From positions 1 to 26,313 of the IMG/VR virus record IMGVR_UViG_3300025879_000091: a DNA stretch of 26,313 nt; one strand, written 5' to 3'. This document shows, one piece after another, positions 10,627 to 18,591 of this stretch. The notes under the pieces are model-generated. The model was not told the DNA's origin, did not search any database, and saw only the letters and a program-made list of their open reading frames with translations. Each line of letters starts with the position of its first letter. Positions within the stretch are counted from its first letter, which is position 1. Origin of the DNA: a virus. The position numbers and the translations under genes were made by a program.

Positions 10627-10851
10627 ATGGCTACCATCACTTTTATTAATCCCGCACCATTTAATGCAAGGTTTAAAGAGTCCAACTATCCTGTAGCAAT
10701 GGTTCGAGAAAAAAACACCTTCAAATCAAAAGTTACTCAGAATCTTCCATTTAGAATTCGCTTTACATCTATTGGTGTTCCAGGATACGGTCCTTCAGGA
10801 TTTCCAGGAATTGGAATCCAAGTTATTGGCTATAATAATTATATTCTTTAA
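10627..10851 (+). CDS. Hypothetical tail-module protein with Gly/Pro run (74 aa)
   Basis: A 74-residue frame directly after the BppU-like gene. The N-terminal 48 residues are strand-like and basic. Residues 49-65 (SIGVPGYGPSGFPGIG) form a short imperfect collagen-like Gly-x-x run, then QVIGYNNYIL. Its position copies that of the 31-residue gene at 6897. It is possibly a small structural linker; proline in the Gly-Pro run would be a possible hydroxylation site. No family recognised. Confidence 0.55.
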   Translation: MATITFINPAPFNARFKESNYPVAMVREKNTFKSKVTQNLPFRIRFTSIGVPGYGPSGFPGIGIQVIGYNNYIL

Positions 10852-10858
10852 AAATGTA

Positions 10859-10867
10859 TGTTAAAAT
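10859..10867 (+). promoter_or_regulatory. Extended -10, leaderless start for 10874
   Basis: TGT-TAAAAT with exactly 6 nt to the ATG at 10874. Confidence 0.55.
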
Positions 10868-10873
10868 ATATCT

Positions 10874-11191
10874 ATGCCAGTAGTATCTATCGATGAATTA
10901 AAAGCACAATTTGACCCAGGGAAGAAGCTCTCTTCTGAATATTTTCAGAATCTTGTTGACACCCTCGCTGACGACCGTGCTGCTCTACACGTGGGCCCGA
11001 CTGGCCCAGTGAATCCAGAATCAACCCCAATTTGGTTTAATGATTTTGATTCAAACCTTTCTGTATATAGTGGGTCTTCATGGATCCTAGTTTTCCAAGG
11101 AACGAACTATTCTCTTCCAGTCGAAGACGGTCTGCCAGGGCAGGTCCTATCTACAGACGGCAATGGAAACGTTGCTTGGGTTTCTATTTAA
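10874..11191 (+). CDS. Tail fibre-associated protein (105 aa), leaderless mRNA
   Basis: Residues 1-36 (VSIDELKAQFDPGKKLSSEY, then FQNLVDTLADD) form a helical N-terminal module shared with the next gene. The rest has PESTPIWFNDFDSNLSVYSG and SSWILVFQG, typical of phage fibre head segments, then QVLSTDGNGNVAWVSI, a common fibre C-terminal strand pattern. There is no Shine-Dalgarno sequence; the -10 sits 6 nt upstream. Probably a small fibre or chaperone-like component. Confidence 0.65.
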   Translation: MPVVSIDELKAQFDPGKKLSSEYFQNLVDTLADDRAALHVGPTGPVNPESTPIWFNDFDSNLSVYSGSSWILVFQGTNYSLPVEDGLPGQVLSTDGNGNVAWVSI

Positions 11192-11204
11192 ATAGAAATC
11201 TTTT
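11181..11204 (+). terminator. Palindrome with T-run after gene 10874
   Basis: TTTCTATTT-AAATAGAAA is a perfect 18-bp palindrome containing the stop codon, followed by TCTTTT. As RNA it gives a 7-bp AU-rich stem, a weak terminator. Confidence 0.35.
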
Positions 11205-11215
11205 AAAACAACGCT

Positions 11216-11221
11216 TATAAT
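11216..11221 (+). promoter_or_regulatory. -10 before gene 11231
   Basis: TATAAT followed by AGGAGAATT and the ATG. The Shine-Dalgarno sequence would lie at or just upstream of the start point, so read-through transcripts would use AGGAG while local ones would be near-leaderless. Confidence 0.4.
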
Positions 11222-11230
11222 AGGAGAATT

Positions 11231-11677
11231 ATGGCCATACAAGACATTGACTACATCAAAACTAGGTTCGAATCTGGAGACCGCCCCAGCAGTCAAGATT
11301 ACATCGATTTAATTGAAACTCTTTCCGCTAAATCTACCGATCTCGGTTCTGGCGGGAATAACGAGTCCGAAGTCCCAGGCCTAGAAAATCCAACTGTAAT
11401 TGACGAGGTTAATACCGCTGACTGGAGAATGGTTAAGTACATCGTATCAATTATGAAAAACACTGGCGGAGCTAATAAGTACTACGCCACAGAATTTAGT
11501 ATTCTCATCGACGCAGAAAACATAAACGTCGCTGAGTATGGAAGCATAGGCAATGATGGGGATATTGGAACCATTACTGTTACAGCTGCCGCAGGCAAAC
11601 TACAATTGCTAGTTAGCCCTAACCCCGCCGTTATTCCAATCACTGCAAGGTTTGCACGTGTTGGTCTAAAGGCCTAG
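11231..11677 (+). CDS. Tail fibre protein, short form (148 aa)
   Basis: Ribosome-binding site AGGAGAATT, ATG at 11231. The N-terminal module IDYIKTRFESGDRPSSQDYI parallels that of gene 10874. Residues about 60-148 (NTADWRMVKYIVSIMKN, then INVAEYGSI and a closing ITARFARVGLKA) form a beta head domain that recurs at the C-terminus of the 813-residue fibre (SAKFVVKADTG, VAITEYALV). So this is a short protein carrying the same tip domain as the long fibre. Structural role likely; receptor unknown. Confidence 0.7.
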   Translation: MAIQDIDYIKTRFESGDRPSSQDYIDLIETLSAKSTDLGSGGNNESEVPGLENPTVIDEVNTADWRMVKYIVSIMKNTGGANKYYATEFSILIDAENINVAEYGSIGNDGDIGTITVTAAAGKLQLLVSPNPAVIPITARFARVGLKA

Positions 11678-11707
11678 ACAAATTATAGAAGGAAGTGAAT
11701 AAAGTAA

Positions 11708-14149
11708 ATGGCTACAATTGCTAAGAACTTTAGAGTAAAAAACGGTCTAGTCGTTGAAGGTACTACAGCTACAGTAAACGGTAATGATATTCTAACCAAG
11801 GATGCCGCTGACCAAGCGTATATTACCGCTTTGGTAGGTGGATCTGGAACTTCAGACGCTACACCAGATACCCTGGTACTCAGGGACGCAAACGGTGACT
11901 TCGCCGCTAATGAGGTTACAGCTGGTTCAGTTGTTCTTAACGGATCAGACCTTGAAACAACTTTGTCAACAAATGACACCGCAGCCCAAGGTTACGCAGA
12001 TGCAGCAGAAGCAGCAGCTATTTCCGCTGCAGCTACAGATGCCACCACAAAGGCAGATGCTGCTCAGTCTGCCGCAGAAGCGACAGCTTCAGCAGATGCA
12101 ACCTCAAAGGCCAACGCAGCAGAAACTGGTGCAGTTGCTACCGCAGCAGCTGATGCCACCACAAAGGCAGACAATGCTTTGACAGCAGCTCAGTCTTACG
12201 CTGACCAGGCAGAACTCGATGCAGTTGCGACTGCAGCCGCAGACGCAACCTCAAAGGCTAATGCCGCTCTAGCTTCTGCTCAGAGCTATGCAGACACAGC
12301 TGAAGCAGATGCAATTTCTACTGCAGCAGCAGACGCAACCTCAAAGGCAAATGCCGCTCTAGCTAGTGCTCAGTCCTACGCAGACACAGCTGAAACAGAT
12401 GCTATCTCATCAGCTAACTCATACACTGACGGACGCGAGACAGCAATCACAACTGCTTACCAGTCCTATGCAGACACAGCTGAGGCGGACGCTATTGCCA
12501 CAGCTGCAAGCGATGCAACCTCAAAGGCAAATGCAGCTCAGACCGCAGCAGAGGCAACTGCTTCCGCAGACGCTACTGTTAAGGCAGACGCTGCTTTGGC
12601 AAGTGCTAACACCTACACCGACAATGCCGTATCTGGTCTTGCTTGGAAGTCAGCTGTTAACCTTAAGGCAGATGCCAACATTGCACTAACTGGTAACACT
12701 AACACACTAGTTATCGATGGTCACGCTGCTCTTGACAGCACAGACGATGGTGTATACCGCATCTTGCTTGTTGGTCAGACCAACGACTCTGAAAACGGTA
12801 TCTACGTATACAACGACAATGGTGCTGCTTATACTCTATCCCGCCCAGCGGACTCTGATGAGTTTGCTGAGCTAGACGCTGCAGCTGTATACGTTAAGGA
12901 AGGTACTCAGTACGGATCAACCTCATGGGTACAGGGAAACCACTACATGACAGACTTTACTGGTCAGTCATGGACCCAGTTCTCTGGACAGGGTACCGTA
13001 ACTGCTGGTACTGGCATTACAGTAGATGGTCTTCAGGTAGAGGTCAACCGTACAATAGTTGACACCTGGTATGATGCAGCTGGTTCAGCTTCATCCGCTC
13101 AGGCTGCCGCAGAGGCTACCGCCGCATCTTACACCGATGCTCGCGAGACAGCTATCACAACTGCTTACCAGACATACGCTGATACAGCAGAAGCTGATGC
13201 TATCTCTGCAGCTGCTACAGATGCAACCACAAAGGCTAATGCGGCTTTGGCAAGTGCCCAAACCTATGCTGACACAGCAGAAGCTGATGCAATTGCTACC
13301 GCAGCGGCAGATGCTACGTCTAAGGCTAACTCTGCTCTGTCAAGTGCACAAGCATATGCTGACACTGCAGAAGCTGACGCTATCGCTACAGCTGCTGCAG
13401 ATGCTACTAGCAAGGCAGACAGTGCCCTAGCTAGTGCTCAGTCCTACGCAGACACAGCTGAAGCAGACGCAATTGCCACAGCAGCCACAGACGCTACAAC
13501 CAAGGCTAACACGGCAGAGAGCAACGCTAACAGCTACACCGACACCACAGTTGGTGCACTAGATACAGACGACATTGCCGAGGGTACAAACCAGTACTTC
13601 ACCGACACTCGTGCAAAGGTATCAGCTGCTGACCTGCTAACAAATGCTACTCAGACAAACATCTCTATTACTGGAGATGAGAATGGTCTAACCATTACCG
13701 CTGAGAACGGTGTAGACGACTCAACAACTGACGACCTAGCTGAAGGATCAAACCTTTACTTCACCGACCAGCGTGCAGTAGATGCTCTTGAGGCAGTTAC
13801 CCCAGTATTTACTGAGGTAGACATCAACAGTATTGCTCTTAACGTAGCTTCAACTGTTGACGTAGCTACCCAGAACACAACTGGAACAGTCTACTCCTTC
13901 GATAGCGGAACTTACACATCAGCTAAGTTCGTTGTTAAGGCAGATACTGGCTCACACACCGAGGTAACCGAAGTTTTGGTAACCTTGGATAGCTCACTCA
14001 ACGTAGCAATCACAGAGTATGCACTAGTAAACACTGGTGGAGCTTTGATGGATGTTACCGCAGTTATGAACGGTACGGATGTAGAACTACAGGCTACCGT
14101 CGTAAACGACAACACAACAGTACGCGCTACTGGTACACTAATCGCGTAA
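11708..14149 (+). CDS. Long Ala-rich coiled-coil tail fibre (813 aa)
   Basis: GAAGGAAGTGA lies about 9 nt before the ATG at 11708. The N-terminal module MATIAKNFRVKNGLVVEGTT is shared with the next gene. Two Ala-rich blocks (about residues 95-300 and 460-600) contain 30-residue tandem units such as ADATSKANAALASAQ plus SYADTAEADAISTAA, that is two 15-residue halves. Between them a domain with GLAWKSAVNLKA, SENGIYVYNDNGAAYTLSRP and FTGQSWTQFSG is a known type of phage fibre insert. Two YFTD-x-R-A motifs precede the C-terminal head domain. Probable trimeric side or tip fibre. Confidence 0.8.
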   Translation: MATIAKNFRVKNGLVVEGTTATVNGNDILTKDAADQAYITALVGGSGTSDATPDTLVLRDANGDFAANEVTAGSVVLNGSDLETTLSTNDTAAQGYADAAEAAAISAAATDATTKADAAQSAAEATASADATSKANAAETGAVATAAADATTKADNALTAAQSYADQAELDAVATAAADATSKANAALASAQSYADTAEADAISTAAADATSKANAALASAQSYADTAETDAISSANSYTDGRETAITTAYQSYADTAEADAIATAASDATSKANAAQTAAEATASADATVKADAALASANTYTDNAVSGLAWKSAVNLKADANIALTGNTNTLVIDGHAALDSTDDGVYRILLVGQTNDSENGIYVYNDNGAAYTLSRPADSDEFAELDAAAVYVKEGTQYGSTSWVQGNHYMTDFTGQSWTQFSGQGTVTAGTGITVDGLQVEVNRTIVDTWYDAAGSASSAQAAAEATAASYTDARETAITTAYQTYADTAEADAISAAATDATTKANAALASAQTYADTAEADAIATAAADATSKANSALSSAQAYADTAEADAIATAAADATSKADSALASAQSYADTAEADAIATAATDATTKANTAESNANSYTDTTVGALDTDDIAEGTNQYFTDTRAKVSAADLLTNATQTNISITGDENGLTITAENGVDDSTTDDLAEGSNLYFTDQRAVDALEAVTPVFTEVDINSIALNVASTVDVATQNTTGTVYSFDSGTYTSAKFVVKADTGSHTEVTEVLVTLDSSLNVAITEYALVNTGGALMDVTAVMNGTDVELQATVVNDNTTVRATGTLIA
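12000..13540 (+). repeat. Two blocks of 90-bp tandem coding repeats
   Basis: The repeats encode the 30-residue units of the long fibre in two blocks, about 12000-12610 and 13080-13540, on either side of the non-repetitive insert domain. Near-identical copies (for example GCAGACACAGCTGAAGCAGA) could recombine and change fibre length. Confidence 0.6.
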
Positions 14150-14178
14150 ATAAATAGTAAACAGGAAAGGTAGACGAA

Positions 14179-14616
14179 ATGGCTACAGTAAGCAAAGACT
14201 TCAAAGTTAAGCATGGACTAGCAGTAACTGGAGGGGCAACCTTCGGTAACCCAGTAACAGTCCCAGCTCCAACTCACTCAACTCACGCAGTGACGAGGGG
14301 ATACGTTGAAGAAAACATTGCTCCAGTCATTTCGTCTACCGCTCCTGCTACTCCAAACGATGGTAGAATGTGGTTTGACACATCTATCCAAAGACTTAAA
14401 GTTTTTTATGGAAGTGCATGGCTGACACTGGCTACAGACGTAGAAGCCCTAGCCGTACCAGACCACATCCATGACACATCTCTAGATGGAGATGGAAGAA
14501 TCGAGACTGTCTTTTATGACAGCTCTCAATACGATGATCCTCAGATTCTAACAATCGAGGGTGGAGGACCATCATCAGTAACTTGGGATACAATCCTAGA
14601 CGGCGGCGCGGCCTAA
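14179..14616 (+). CDS. Tail fibre-associated protein (145 aa)
   Basis: Ribosome-binding site AGGAAAGG, ATG at 14179. Residues 1-20 (MATVSKDFKVKHGLAVTGGA) copy the N-terminus of the 813-residue fibre. THAVTRGYVEENIAPVISST and PNDGRMWFDTSIQRLKVFYG are classic fibre attachment and virion-structural patterns. The C-terminus has ILTIEGGGPSSVTWDTILDG. It has the ends of a fibre but no shaft, so it may cap or attach the long fibres. Confidence 0.65.
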   Translation: MATVSKDFKVKHGLAVTGGATFGNPVTVPAPTHSTHAVTRGYVEENIAPVISSTAPATPNDGRMWFDTSIQRLKVFYGSAWLTLATDVEALAVPDHIHDTSLDGDGRIETVFYDSSQYDDPQILTIEGGGPSSVTWDTILDGGAA

Positions 14617-14630
14617 CCGTTAAAAACAAA

Positions 14631-14639
14631 TGCTATACT
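14631..14639 (+). promoter_or_regulatory. Extended -10 before the 843-aa fibre gene
   Basis: TGC-TATACT, then an AGGAG ribosome-binding site and the ATG at 14659. Confidence 0.4.
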
Positions 14640-14658
14640 AGACATAGGAGATTACAAT

Positions 14659-17190
14659 ATGGCAACAAGAATGATACAACGCAGAGGAACATCTGCTGAG
14701 TGGACAGCGGCTAACCCAATTCTTGCTGCTGGTGAAATCGGATTTGAAACAGACACAACAAAGTTTAAATTCGGAGACGGAACAACAGCTTGGGCAGCAA
14801 TCCCATACTTTGCTAGTGCAGATCAACTTATTGACGGTGCCCCAGAGCTCCTAGACACCCTTAATGAACTAGCAGCAGCAATTGGTGACGATGAAGACTT
14901 TATTACAACCATCACATCGGGGCTTAACTCAAAGCTATCCCTAACGGGTGGATCCATGTCTGGCAATCTGGTTATGAGCTCTGGAGCTATATCTCTTGTT
15001 TCTGGCGACGTTATCTTGGCTCAGGACCCAACAAATCCGTCACATGCAGCAACTAAGAATTACGTAGATAACTCTCACGTAGATAGCAACATTGCAATTA
15101 CAACTCTTAACAGCCAGGTCTCCAGCATTGAGTCAGGTATCGCTAACTTTAAGCATGTCTTTGTTTCTGACACTACCCCAACCGTAGACGGAAATGACTC
15201 AGGCGAGATTCTGCAAGAGGGAGACGTCTGGTACGACAGATCAAATGGGCACGTATATATTTATATAAACACTGTTAATGCAGTGTTTGCATGGGTAGAG
15301 CAGGGTGGATCTGCAGATTATGCAGACGATTCTTATGGAATTAACAACAACGACTTCCCAGCTACACCAACAAATGGCGACGTTCACAAAGGATACGTTT
15401 ATGACTCATCTAGGACAGCCTGGAACATTATTGAAAAGACGACAACAGTCAGCGATAACACTGACGTAGCAGTTGATACACCTTTGGACGATCAAGTTCT
15501 TATGTACAATTCTGCAACTGGCTTCTTTGAAAATGTTAATGGCGTAAGACTAGATGAAGTGGGTCAGATTCCTTTAACATTCCTAAATACAGTAAAAGAT
15601 GCCATCGAGGGCGGCGCTGTTGATCAAGGTTATCAAACACTTTTGGAAGTTCAAAATTCTGTAGCTACAGAATTTACTAACCTTTTGGACGGTGCAACCG
15701 CACCCTTCGACACCCTAGGAAAAATTCAAACATACGTTAATGCAAGTCTAGCTCTTTCAGAAGACGTTTCCAAGCTTACAGTAATGTCAGCAACGGAGTG
15801 GGCCTCAGATGTCTCTATCCCAGAGTCTGGCTCTCTAAACGTTGAGACTGGTGGTGCAGAGGTTCGAGTGAAGATTGGAAATGGAGCAGACGCTTATGCA
15901 GCACTGGACTACATCCCAAGCAATGCAGACATTACCTCAGAAATAGCAACGGCTATTGCACCACTTGCACCTAAGGCTGGACCTACCTTCACTGGTACAG
16001 TATCTCTACCATCTACCACATCAATTGGTGATGTAGATGCCACAGAGATTAGCTACCTTAATGGAGTGACTTCTGCTGTTCAGACTCAGATCGATGATCT
16101 AGATACAGCCAAGGCAGATCTTGCTAGCCCAACATTTACTGGTACTGTTTCTGGTATCGATAAGACTATGGTTGGTCTTGAAAATGTGGACAACACTACA
16201 GACGCAAACAAGCCAGTTTCTACAGCTACACAGACAGCTCTAGACCTTAAGGCGAATATCGCTAGCCCGTCTTTCAGTGGTACAGCCGAAGCAGCTGACC
16301 TAATCATTACTGGAAACCTAACGGTACAGGGCACTACTACTACTATTAGTGCCTCTGACCTCGTCGTACGAGACAACATGATTTACCTAAACCAGGCTGG
16401 ATTGTTTGATCTATCAAATGCAGTTGGAGACGGAACCAATGTTGTCTTTACTACTACAGAAAACCACGACATCAAGCTTGGAGACTACGTAACAGTTACG
16501 GGAGTTACCCCAGTTGCATTCGATGTTAATGGAGACGGTGTAGAGGTTACAGCCGTAACAAGCAACACCATCACCATCCTAAGCTCTGTAACAGACACTT
16601 ATGTAAGTGGCGGAACGATTCGTGGAAAGTCACACTTCAACCCTGACCTAGGTTGGTCTGCTGGACGCTATGACGTTGTAAACGGCACTGGGTATGGTCA
16701 CGCAGGTCTATTCCGTGATGCCACTGATGGAGTCTTCAAGTTCTACGATGGATATACCCCAGAGCCAGACGAGTCAGTATTCATTGACACCACTCACGCT
16801 AGCTTTGAGCTTGCACCCATTGCTCCTGGCAAGGTCGTGTTCCCTGATGGCTCCGAGCAGACAAAGGCTGGCGTCCCATCTATCTCTACATTTACAGAGA
16901 AGACTGCAAGCTATACCCTAGACACCCTAGATCACCAAGATGGAATTGTTGAGATGAACTCTGCAACCGAAGTTACATTCACAATCCCAACTAACTTGTC
17001 ACTTGCTTGGCCAGTCGGAGCATCTATTGATGTATTTGCCTCTGGCACTGGAACAGTTACAATTGCTGGAGACACGGGGGTAACAGTAAATGCTACTCCA
17101 GGACTCGTACTACGTACTCAGTGGTCATCAGCTACGCTTCTAAAGCGTGGCGTAGACAGCTGGGTCGTATATGGAGACCTAAAGGCTTAA
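14659..17190 (+). CDS. Large tail fibre, Mtd-N-like and T4-fibre-like (843 aa)
   Basis: Ribosome-binding site ATAGGAGATTACAAT. Residues 1-50 (RMIQRRGTSAEWTAANPILA, then GEIGFETDTTKFKFGDGTT) match the N-terminal domain of major tropism determinant-type fibres. Further on are PTNPSHAATKNYVD, three SPTFTGTV-like repeats (about 440-545), and GNLTVQGTTTTISASDLVVR resembling T4-type fibre repeats. Residues about 745-843 form a beta tip shared with the 287-residue fibre (TLLKRGVDSWVVYG). Probable main receptor-binding fibre. No variable repeat or reverse transcriptase for diversity generation is seen here. Confidence 0.8.
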   Translation: MATRMIQRRGTSAEWTAANPILAAGEIGFETDTTKFKFGDGTTAWAAIPYFASADQLIDGAPELLDTLNELAAAIGDDEDFITTITSGLNSKLSLTGGSMSGNLVMSSGAISLVSGDVILAQDPTNPSHAATKNYVDNSHVDSNIAITTLNSQVSSIESGIANFKHVFVSDTTPTVDGNDSGEILQEGDVWYDRSNGHVYIYINTVNAVFAWVEQGGSADYADDSYGINNNDFPATPTNGDVHKGYVYDSSRTAWNIIEKTTTVSDNTDVAVDTPLDDQVLMYNSATGFFENVNGVRLDEVGQIPLTFLNTVKDAIEGGAVDQGYQTLLEVQNSVATEFTNLLDGATAPFDTLGKIQTYVNASLALSEDVSKLTVMSATEWASDVSIPESGSLNVETGGAEVRVKIGNGADAYAALDYIPSNADITSEIATAIAPLAPKAGPTFTGTVSLPSTTSIGDVDATEISYLNGVTSAVQTQIDDLDTAKADLASPTFTGTVSGIDKTMVGLENVDNTTDANKPVSTATQTALDLKANIASPSFSGTAEAADLIITGNLTVQGTTTTISASDLVVRDNMIYLNQAGLFDLSNAVGDGTNVVFTTTENHDIKLGDYVTVTGVTPVAFDVNGDGVEVTAVTSNTITILSSVTDTYVSGGTIRGKSHFNPDLGWSAGRYDVVNGTGYGHAGLFRDATDGVFKFYDGYTPEPDESVFIDTTHASFELAPIAPGKVVFPDGSEQTKAGVPSISTFTEKTASYTLDTLDHQDGIVEMNSATEVTFTIPTNLSLAWPVGASIDVFASGTGTVTIAGDTGVTVNATPGLVLRTQWSSATLLKRGVDSWVVYGDLKA

Positions 17191-17209
17191 TAGGAAATAG
17201 GAGAGAATA

Positions 17210-18529
17210 TTGGCTAGAAAAGAAGCAGGGGGAAGGTCATCTCAGCAGAATGACTTCCTGGAACCAAAGCAACCGATTATTGACTCTGCTATAAACACTG
17301 GAACTAATAGGCCTTTTGCAAGCGGTCAAGTTATTGTAACTGTTAGCTTACCAGCTGGCTCACCAGAGGCTACTTCTTACGAAGTTACAGCAACACCAGC
17401 CGCTGGATCGCCAGTAGTAGTATCAAATGCAACTAGCCCTATTACTGTGGATGGATTGCAAAGCTCTACGTCTTACACATTTACTGCCACCGCCTCGAAC
17501 GCAGCTGGAACATCTGCTGCTTCAGACGGCCTGTCCGTAGACGTAACCTCTGTTCCAGGAACACCTTCAGCACCTACTGCTACAGCTGGGGTTAACGAGG
17601 ACACCGTTACTTGGATTGCCCCTGGCGACGGTGGCACTCCAATCACAATGTATTACTGGGAGTCAGATGATGCAAAGTCTGGATCCACTGCAGACCTGTC
17701 TGTAGTTGTTGCCCAAGAGGCTAACACCTCGCAGGCTTACCGTGTAAGAGCAGAGAACGCTAATGGTTTAGGTGAATGGTCTCCTTGGTCTGGTAACATT
17801 ACCACCCTTGCTCCGTTCTTCCCATTCTTCCCGCACTTCCCACCGCACTTCCCACCACACTTCCCGCCACACTTCCCCCCGTTTTTCCCGTTCTTCCCGT
17901 TCTTCCCACACTTCCCACCGTTCTTCCCGCATTTCCCACCCTTCTTCCCGCACTTCCCACCGCACTTCCCACCGCACTTCCCACCACACTTCCCGCCACA
18001 CTTCCCACCGCACTTCCCACCGTTCTTCCCAAGGTTCCACGCATGGTGTATCCACGAAGACACTTTGGTTAGGACTGCTCGTGGTGAGATTCCTGCAAAG
18101 GACGTGGTTGTCGGAGACAAGGCCGTAGTTCCATCTCTTGGAGAGATGACAGCTACAGACCCAGGCGATGCCAAGGAGTCCATGTTTGCGTGGTCATCAG
18201 ACACCCTGACATTTGGCGATGTTGTAGAGACAGATGTTCTCTACCTAGGTCCCAAGATGTCACCATGCGTCTACTTCAACGGAAACGAGGCTGCTAAGTT
18301 CTCATTCACACAGACAATTTACGTCAAGCGTGATGGGGTATACAGAATCGTACCAACATCAGACATTGAGGTTGGGGATACGTTGATCCAGGTACTAGAA
18401 GATGGTTCGTACTCAGAAGATGTTGTTGAGACAATTCACAACGTCGAAGAGCCACAGATGACCTACCTGATCGGTTGCGAGCCTCAAGACTGGTTCGTAG
18501 CAGGTGGATACCTAGTTCACAACAAGTAA
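17210..18529 (+). CDS. FN3-FN3-(HFPP)n-Hint tail protein (439 aa), TTG start
   Basis: The start is TTG at 17210, 6-7 nt after AGGAGAG. Residues about 25-113 and 114-198 are two FN3 domains (SYTFTATASNAAGTSAAS; EWSPWSGNITTL). Residues 202-278 are a period-4 repeat of His/Phe-Phe-Pro-Pro units. Residues 280-439 are a Hint (hedgehog/intein) domain starting at Cys280 (CIHEDTLV) with VGDKAVV, VGDTLIQ and a final AGGYLVHNK. Hint domains self-cleave at the N-terminal Cys; the usual block-B His appears replaced (FTQT). It probably matures a tail tip or adhesin; the fate of the released part is unknown. Confidence 0.8.
   Translation: MARKEAGGRSSQQNDFLEPKQPIIDSAINTGTNRPFASGQVIVTVSLPAGSPEATSYEVTATPAAGSPVVVSNATSPITVDGLQSSTSYTFTATASNAAGTSAASDGLSVDVTSVPGTPSAPTATAGVNEDTVTWIAPGDGGTPITMYYWESDDAKSGSTADLSVVVAQEANTSQAYRVRAENANGLGEWSPWSGNITTLAPFFPFFPHFPPHFPPHFPPHFPPFFPFFPFFPHFPPFFPHFPPFFPHFPPHFPPHFPPHFPPHFPPHFPPFFPRFHAWCIHEDTLVRTARGEIPAKDVVVGDKAVVPSLGEMTATDPGDAKESMFAWSSDTLTFGDVVETDVLYLGPKMSPCVYFNGNEAAKFSFTQTIYVKRDGVYRIVPTSDIEVGDTLIQVLEDGSYSEDVVETIHNVEEPQMTYLIGCEPQDWFVAGGYLVHNK
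17813..18040 (+). repeat. 12-bp tandem repeat encoding HFPP/FFPP units
   Basis: About 19 units of CACTTCCCACCG and variants, all in phase with the Hint-protein frame. The coding strand is almost purely pyrimidine-rich. Reverse-strand frames through it (for example Gly-Gly-Lys-Cys repeats) are artefacts of the repeat. Confidence 0.85.
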
Positions 18530-18543
18530 CATTTAACAAAGTT

Positions 18544-18576
18544 AGGGCCCTCGTAAAAGCGGGGGCCCTTTCTTTA
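18544..18576 (+). terminator. Rho-independent terminator closing the tail module
   Basis: AGGGCCCTCG pairs with CGGGGGCCCT (10 bp, one wobble) around TAAAAG, followed by TTCTTTA. It is the clearest terminator in the window and separates the tail genes from the oxygenase block. Confidence 0.9.
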
Positions 18577-18585
18577 TGATATAAT
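18577..18585 (+). promoter_or_regulatory. Extended -10, leaderless start of the oxygenase block
   Basis: TGA-TATAAT directly after the terminator T-run, with exactly 6 nt to the ATG at 18592. Confidence 0.65.
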
Positions 18586-18591
18586 TATCCC

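Noticed and set aside
11838-13430. Forward frames rich in Gln/Leu/Pro within the long fibre gene
   Set aside because: Out-of-frame readings of the Ala-rich repeats; no initiation signals.
14659-17190. Diversity-generating retroelement target suggested by the Mtd-like N-terminus
   Set aside because: No template repeat or reverse transcriptase is visible in this window and the C-terminus does not look like a C-type lectin variable repeat.
17737-18204. Reverse-strand 155-codon frame with Gly-Gly-Lys-Cys repeats, and similar frames at 17768-18055 and 17799-18044
   Set aside because: They are antisense readings of the 12-bp repeat in the FN3-Hint gene, with no promoter or ribosome-binding site.
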